A stretch of 64,000 nt of DNA, from positions 19,624-83,623 of the forward strand of contig JADLBX010000003.1 of assembly GCA_020847435.1 (NCBI GenBank). The letters are read 5' to 3'. The notes beneath the pieces were generated by a model that saw only the letters and a list, made by a program, of their open reading frames with translations, was not told the DNA's origin and searched no databases. This document shows positions 59,846 through 64,000 of the stretch, in pieces; within the stretch, counting starts at the first letter, position 1, and the number at the start of each line of letters is the position of its first letter. The position numbers and the translations under genes were made by a program. This stretch comes from Anaerolineales bacterium (GTDB lineage: Bacteria > Chloroflexota > Anaerolineae > Anaerolineales > Villigracilaceae).

Positions 59846-61554
59846 CGCATAACAAACGTTGGGTCATCGCGCCTGTCATCACTTCGCAAGCCAGCGAAGC
59901 GCTCGCCGTTGTGCCGCCGATTCTGCGGCAGATTCTTTTTAATCGCGGCATCGGCACGGAAGATAACGCGCGCGCGTTCGTCGCCGCCAAGCCGATCTTC
60001 GACACGAATCCGTTTCAGATGATCGGGATGCAAGCGACGGTGGATCGAATTTCTTTCGCGCTCGATCACAACGAGCCCATCGCAGTCTACGGCGATTACG
60101 ACGTGGACGGCGTCACTGCGACCGCGTTGCTCGTGGAGGCGTTGAGGCAACTCGGTGGAAATGTGCGCGGCTACATTCCGAATCGATTCGAGGAGGGCTA
60201 CGGACTCAACAAAGACGCGTTGGATCATTTGAAAGATGAAGGAGTCAAACTCGTCATCACCGTGGATTGCGGAATCCGCTCACCCGACGAAACGCTTCAC
60301 GCGCGGACCATCGGACTGGACCTCATCATCAGCGACCACCACCACCCCGACGGAGTCAACCTCCCGCCCGCGTTCGCGGTCATCAACCCGAAACAACACG
60401 GCGATCCGTATCCCGATAAAGATTTGGCGGGGGTGGGGATTGCATACAAAATTGTTGAAGGTTTAATGTCGAAGGTCAAGGGTCAAATGTCAGGCGATCA
60501 ATTAACAGGGTTGCTTGATCTTGTCGCGCTTGGAACTGTCGCTGATCTTGCGCCGCTGGTTGGAGAGAATCGCTCGCTCGTTCGCAATGGACTCAAACAA
60601 CTCCGTGAGACGAAACGGCAGGGATTGTTTTCACTGGCTGGCATCGCGCAAGTCAAAATGGAAAAGATCACGGCGGGCAACATCGGCTTCATGCTGGGAC
60701 CGCGCCTGAACGCGTCGGGCAGGTTGGAGTCGGCGCTCGCTTCGTTTGAATTGCTCACCACCACCGACTTCATGCGCGCAGGTCAACTCGCGCAACAACT
60801 CGAAGTGCAGAACCGCCAGCGACAGTCCATCACCAAGACGATGCAAGCGCAAGCAGAAGAGATCGCCATGCGCGACGATCCTCATGCGTTTCTACTTTTT
60901 GCGGCAGATGAAAGTTTCAACTCGGGCGTTGTCGGCTTGGCGGCGTCGCGCTTAACAGAAACGTATTACCGCCCGTCCGTTGTCGCGGCGAAGGGACCCG
61001 ACGAAACGCGCGGCTCGTGCCGCTCGATCCCCGAATTCCACATCACCGACGCGTTGGATCTATGCAAAGACTTGCTCGTCCGTCACGGAGGTCACGCCGC
61101 GGCGGCGGGGTTCACCGTAAAAAATGAAAACCTCCCTGAGTTGGTTGCGCGGCTCAAATCAATTGCAAAGGAAAAACTCGACGGGAAAGATTTGCGTCAA
61201 ACGTTATCCGCCGACATGGAATTGCCCCTCGCCGATATGAACTTTGGCGTGTTGAAACATCTCAACTTCCTCGAGCCGACAGGCTACGGCAACCCCGACG
61301 CCATCTTTGTCTCGCGCAATGTGAAAATCAAAGCCTTCCGCGCAGTCGGCTCGGAGGGCAGACACTTGAAACTGACCCTCGAAGACGGTCCCGCCTTGAC
61401 CTACGACGCAATCGGTTTCCGCATGGGAGCCATGGCAAAGTCCTTGCCCCCGCGCGTGGACGTGATGTACACGCTCGAAGCCAACGAATGGAACGGGCGG
61501 ACGAATCTGCAATTGAATTTGAAGGATGTGAAGGCAACAGGGGTAGCGGATTAG
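59842..61554 (+). CDS. recJ: Single-stranded-DNA-specific exonuclease RecJ
   Basis: The 570-residue DHH phosphoesterase degrades ssDNA 5' to 3' in repair. Manganese-binding motifs are YGDYDVDGVTATALLVEAL, VITVDCGIRS and ISDHHHPDG. Later motifs GFMLGPRLNASGRLESA and RHGGHAAAAGFTV (DHHA1) and a C-terminal OB-like domain complete the protein. Length matches bacterial RecJ. Its start overlaps the DUF2723 stop (ATGA). Confidence 0.95.
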   Translation: MTHNKRWVIAPVITSQASEALAVVPPILRQILFNRGIGTEDNARAFVAAKPIFDTNPFQMIGMQATVDRISFALDHNEPIAVYGDYDVDGVTATALLVEALRQLGGNVRGYIPNRFEEGYGLNKDALDHLKDEGVKLVITVDCGIRSPDETLHARTIGLDLIISDHHHPDGVNLPPAFAVINPKQHGDPYPDKDLAGVGIAYKIVEGLMSKVKGQMSGDQLTGLLDLVALGTVADLAPLVGENRSLVRNGLKQLRETKRQGLFSLAGIAQVKMEKITAGNIGFMLGPRLNASGRLESALASFELLTTTDFMRAGQLAQQLEVQNRQRQSITKTMQAQAEEIAMRDDPHAFLLFAADESFNSGVVGLAASRLTETYYRPSVVAAKGPDETRGSCRSIPEFHITDALDLCKDLLVRHGGHAAAAGFTVKNENLPELVARLKSIAKEKLDGKDLRQTLSADMELPLADMNFGVLKHLNFLEPTGYGNPDAIFVSRNVKIKAFRAVGSEGRHLKLTLEDGPALTYDAIGFRMGAMAKSLPPRVDVMYTLEANEWNGRTNLQLNLKDVKATGVAD

Positions 61555-61558
61555 GGGG

Positions 61559-61680
61559 AAAGTAGACAGGTAGACAGGTATACAAGTACACAAGAAAACA
61601 CGTAGACAGATCGTATTCTTTGACTTGCCTACGTGTTTACATGTTTCCGTATCTACCTGTTTCCGTGTTTACGTTTCTAC
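61559..61680. repeat. 8-bp tandem repeat arrays in inverted orientation
   Basis: GTAGACAG, GTAGACAG, GTATACAA, GTACACAA, then GTAGACAG run forward to about 61610. From 61628 the reverse pattern (CTACGTGTTTACATGTTTCC) continues to 61680. It fills the whole space between the convergent recJ and SDR genes and may form a large imperfect hairpin. A smaller relative lies at 41099. Confidence 0.75.
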
Positions 61681-62501
61681 CTTGCCTTCAACTCATCTTC
61701 CCTCTCAGGAATCGTGAAGCGATTGATGGTCGTGTTATCCACCACCCCGTTCAGGTTACGATTCATCCACACGGTGAACGACCACAGCCACGGGATGATC
61801 CACATCCTGCGCGGGCGTCGGACGAGCGATACAACGGCCTCGGCAACTTGTTCCGCAGTGAGCAACATGAACTTCGGCGTTGTCGCTTTGGTTTTTCGGT
61901 TGATACCCGCGTGCGCGCCGAACTCGGTCGCGACCCCGCCTGGGTAGACCATCGAAACGTCAATGCCCCACGGTTTGACTTCGCGCCTCAGCGCTTCGGA
62001 AAATCCATGCACGGCGTGTTTGCACGCGGCGTACACCGTATAAGTGGGAGTGGCGACAAGCCCCGCCATCGAACACATTTGAATGATCGAGCCTGATCTC
62101 TGCTGGATCATCACTGGCAACACCTGACGCGTCGTCTGAATCACACCCATCACATTCACGTCGAACTGTCCCTGAATATCTTTTACCGGGTCGAGTTTTT
62201 CCAGCCAATCAATGCGCCCAAAGCCGGCGTTGTTTACGAGAATGTCAATTCGCCCGTACTTATCCATTGTTTGTTTGACGAGCGATTGGATATCTTCAAG
62301 TTTGGAAAGGTCTGCCTGCACCACGAGCGTTTCCGCACCGGACCCCATGCGGTTGATTTCGTCGGCGAGCGCTTGCAGTTTATCCACGCGGCGCGCGGCG
62401 AGGACAACTTTCGATCCCTCGCGCCCGAACTGACGCGCGGTCGCCTCGCCAATTCCCGATGATGCCCCGGTCACGATCACAACTTTGCCTTTTGGATCCA
62501 T
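61677..62501 (-). CDS. Short-chain dehydrogenase/reductase
   Basis: The 274-residue SDR has VIVTGASSGIGEATARQFG (cofactor loop), LVNNAGFG, the catalytic Ser in QMCSMAGL and Tyr/Lys in YTVYAACKHAVHGFSEAL, followed by VSMVYPGGVATEFG. AARRVDKL at the second strand suggests NADPH preference. The C-terminal helix region (WIIPWLWSFTVWMNRNL) is hydrophobic, hinting at membrane association. The substrate is unknown. The start is clear from TGASSG spacing and AGGAGG upstream. Confidence 0.9.
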   Translation of the reverse strand: MDPKGKVVIVTGASSGIGEATARQFGREGSKVVLAARRVDKLQALADEINRMGSGAETLVVQADLSKLEDIQSLVKQTMDKYGRIDILVNNAGFGRIDWLEKLDPVKDIQGQFDVNVMGVIQTTRQVLPVMIQQRSGSIIQMCSMAGLVATPTYTVYAACKHAVHGFSEALRREVKPWGIDVSMVYPGGVATEFGAHAGINRKTKATTPKFMLLTAEQVAEAVVSLVRRPRRMWIIPWLWSFTVWMNRNLNGVVDNTTINRFTIPEREDELKAR

Positions 62502-62612
62502 AAGAGCCTCCTTATGTTAATCGTTCGAGAGCAGTTACACTGCGAGCGGTTTGCTGTGAAAGCAGGATGCAGCGCTACTGCATCCCCAACGAATTTTTGA
62601 ATTACAAATGCG

Positions 62613-63671
62613 TCACGGTCCCCAGCGCGGTTGATAATCGCAATAACTATTGTTGGTTAATCGCCGCAGGTCTGTGCCGTTTGTGCGAATGATGTAAATC
62701 TCACAGCCGTGGTCGTCGCCGAAGTGATCGAAGTACGCGGTAAACGCGACCCACTGCCCATCCGGTGAAAATGAAGGACCCTGGCTATTGCCGCCGCTCG
62801 GCGTGATTTGACGCGCGTTCGACCCGTCTGCGCCCATGATGTAGACCTCACGGTTCCATGGCTTGCCGGAATAGGTGACGATGAACGAACTATCGGGCGA
62901 CCAATCGCTTCTGCCGCGGATGGACGGCAGATTCGACACCCGCTTGATCGCGCTCCCTTTCAGGCTGACCGTGAACAACTGCACGCCGCCGTCGCGGTCG
63001 GAGGCGAACAGGATCAGTTTGCCGTCCGGCGACCAGGTTGGGTCCCAGCCGAGGGCTTGCGGAATGTTCGCCGGGTCATTGCCGTCCCGTTCCATGACCC
63101 AGATTTGATTCTGCTGTGTGTTCGGGTTGCCGCGCATGAAGACGATCGTTTCTCCGTTCGGCGAAACTTCGGGCGCGTTGGCAACTCCGAGACGATTGGT
63201 GAGTCGTTTCACATTCCCGCTGTTCAAATTCATTTCATAGATTTCGTACACGTTCTGCTCGCGGAAGGCGGAGTACAACACGCTTTGACCGTCCGGTGAA
63301 AGCGACGGATAAAAATGACGGACGTTATCGTTTGTCAATTGTTTAAAACCTGAGCCATCGGCGTTGATGATGCAGATCTGCTCGGAGGCTTGGACGCGGT
63401 TGACCTGGCAGGTGAAAACAATTTTCCCGGTCAATTGATCGGCAGACGAGGGTGAGGGGATCGAACCGTTTGAGAGCGCGGTGACTGTGGCGGTTGCAAA
63501 ATTAAAGCCGGGCGTCGCGGTGAGTTGCTCGGTCGCGGCGGGGGGGATAAAGCCGGAGGGCGTGGACGCTTGAAGCGTGGCGAACAGGTCTGGCGTCGGG
63601 GTTGAAGCGGCGGGGAGGTTGCATCCCACAAGGAAGAGCAGGAGGCATAGCGGGGGGAGTCTCTTGGTCAT
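62613..63671 (-). CDS. TolB-like beta-propeller lipoprotein
   Basis: The 352-residue lipoprotein (LCLLLFLVGCNLP, lipobox VGC) has a short Thr/Pro stalk. Six PD40 blades follow, each with a SPDG core (LSPDGQSVLYSA, VSPNGETIVFMRG, WSPDGKLILFAS, WSPDSSFIVTYSG, FSPDGQWVAFTA). It closely parallels the protein at 15349, including the FTC...QICIINADGSG entry blade. It lies directly downstream of rnpB on the same strand. The role is unknown. Confidence 0.85.
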   Translation of the reverse strand: MTKRLPPLCLLLFLVGCNLPAASTPTPDLFATLQASTPSGFIPPAATEQLTATPGFNFATATVTALSNGSIPSPSSADQLTGKIVFTCQVNRVQASEQICIINADGSGFKQLTNDNVRHFYPSLSPDGQSVLYSAFREQNVYEIYEMNLNSGNVKRLTNRLGVANAPEVSPNGETIVFMRGNPNTQQNQIWVMERDGNDPANIPQALGWDPTWSPDGKLILFASDRDGGVQLFTVSLKGSAIKRVSNLPSIRGRSDWSPDSSFIVTYSGKPWNREVYIMGADGSNARQITPSGGNSQGPSFSPDGQWVAFTAYFDHFGDDHGCEIYIIRTNGTDLRRLTNNSYCDYQPRWGP

Positions 63672-63694
63672 TTTTTGTTTCGCTGCGAATGGGA

Positions 63695-64000
63695 TGATTC
63701 CGCCTCAGGTCGGTCTATAAGCCGCATTCTGTCCGCAGCGCTGGTGGTTGAGTAGCCCGAAGGGCGTATCGAAACCAGACGCCGCTGTGCGATCATCTCT
63801 CTGGGCGGCGCGTTGCCGCGCCGCTCGGTGCGGCCTACCCGGGACTGACCCGCTCACCGCGTGAACGGATGCGTATGAAGACGAGCCGTCTCCCGCCATC
63901 CGCAGATGGCTTCGTCCCTGCTTGGCCTTGCTCCCGGCGGGGGTTACCTGACGATCTGCATTACTGCAAACGCCGGTGGTCTCTTACACCACCTTTTCAC
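63695..64000 (-). ncRNA. rnpB: RNase P RNA (type A, 5' part cut off by window edge)
   Basis: Read leftward from 64000, the sequence shows the conserved elements of bacterial RNase P RNA. They are GGTGTAAGAGACCACCGGC, then GTAACCCCCGCCGGGAGCAA followed by GGCCAA, then GGGTAGGCCGCACC, CAGAGAGATGATCGC and the 3' element GGACAGAATGCGGCTTATAG. It is the catalytic RNA for tRNA 5' maturation. The 5' end lies beyond the window. Between the GATGATCGC and GGACAGAA elements, where the P19 helix sits, a dispersed GGTTGAGTAG repeat is inserted. Confidence 0.92.
63741..63778 (+). repeat. GGTTGAGTAG dispersed repeat inside rnpB
   Basis: CTGGTGGTTGAGTAG...TATCGAAACCAG is a copy of the same family as 31251, 37656 and 37745. 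It is itself a hairpin (AGCCC/GGGC core) and extends a stem of the RNase P RNA. Confidence 0.85.

Noticed and set aside
61559..61680. Possible CRISPR or origin iteron array
   Set aside because: Units are 8 bp and degenerate without spacers, between convergent genes, and there is no dnaA or replication gene nearby.
1..64000. tRNA genes
   Set aside because: I found no cloverleaf with a GGTTCGANTCC-type T arm; a tRNAscan-SE run would settle this.

Overview
The window looks like a chromosome segment of a Chloroflexota bacterium, most likely class Anaerolineae, order Anaerolineales. This is an inference from gene content and style, not from a search. The pointers are many secreted or lipid-anchored proteins with long Thr/Pro stalks, several TolB-like beta-propeller lipoproteins, a scattered complex I gene set, a Tad-like pilus locus, high GC with dense antisense shadow frames, and many short palindromic dispersed repeats between genes. 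No tRNA or CRISPR array was seen. The only structural RNA is RNase P RNA, cut off by the right edge.

Layout. 1-5.4 kb (minus): a bifunctional penicillin-binding protein, a YwbE-like protein, a lipoprotein and a DegV lipid-binding protein form a tight operon, with a MaoC hydratase upstream. 5.5-11.7 kb (plus): a large MGH1-like glycoside hydrolase, a PIN toxin module, two adjacent cyclic-di-AMP receptor paralogues, a lipoprotein and a ROK fructokinase. 11.65-13.1 kb: an AraC-type regulator remnant cut by an IS701-like element. 13.1-16.4 kb (minus): a beta-propeller protein, two related lipoproteins and a SIRT5-like sirtuin. 16.4-18.7 kb: an AT-richer accessory pair (TPR membrane protein and a frameshifted partner). 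18.8-26.1 kb: housekeeping genes, namely oligopeptidase B, citrate synthase, malate dehydrogenase, thioredoxin reductase and MurA with Asp at the catalytic Cys position.

26.1-31.1 kb (plus): A24 prepilin peptidase and three Tad-like pseudopilin/TadG genes. 31.5-37.7 kb: glmS, dCMP deaminase, a MITE-like palindrome, a PspC protein, and an amine oxidase/aldehyde dehydrogenase pair. 37.8-42.3 kb (plus): IscX, NuoB, a NuoCD fusion, NuoI and an Mrp ATPase, i.e. the iron-sulfur subunits of the complex I peripheral arm bracketed by Fe-S assembly factors. 42.3-53.3 kb (mostly minus): stalk and LysM proteins, a methyltransferase, a DUF433/DUF5615 module, a YefM/YoeB module overlapping acetoacetyl-CoA synthetase, M20 peptidase, cupin, UppP and Tgt. 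53.4-56.1 kb (plus): a cupredoxin and a methylase/putative nuclease pair. 56.1-64 kb: membrane proteins, a MazF module, a DUF2723 glycosyltransferase-like protein, RecJ, an SDR, a propeller lipoprotein and rnpB.

The most unusual signals are structural. Two toxin-antitoxin modules sit between direct repeats that copy a piece of the neighbouring gene (44 bp with 720 bp period; 22 bp with 773 bp period). At least five families of short dispersed repeats are present. One member lies inside the RNase P RNA, one encodes the N-terminus of a lipoprotein, and others sit directly before ribosome binding sites inside operons. Several genes have a -10 box only 7-8 nt before the start codon, suggesting leaderless transcripts.
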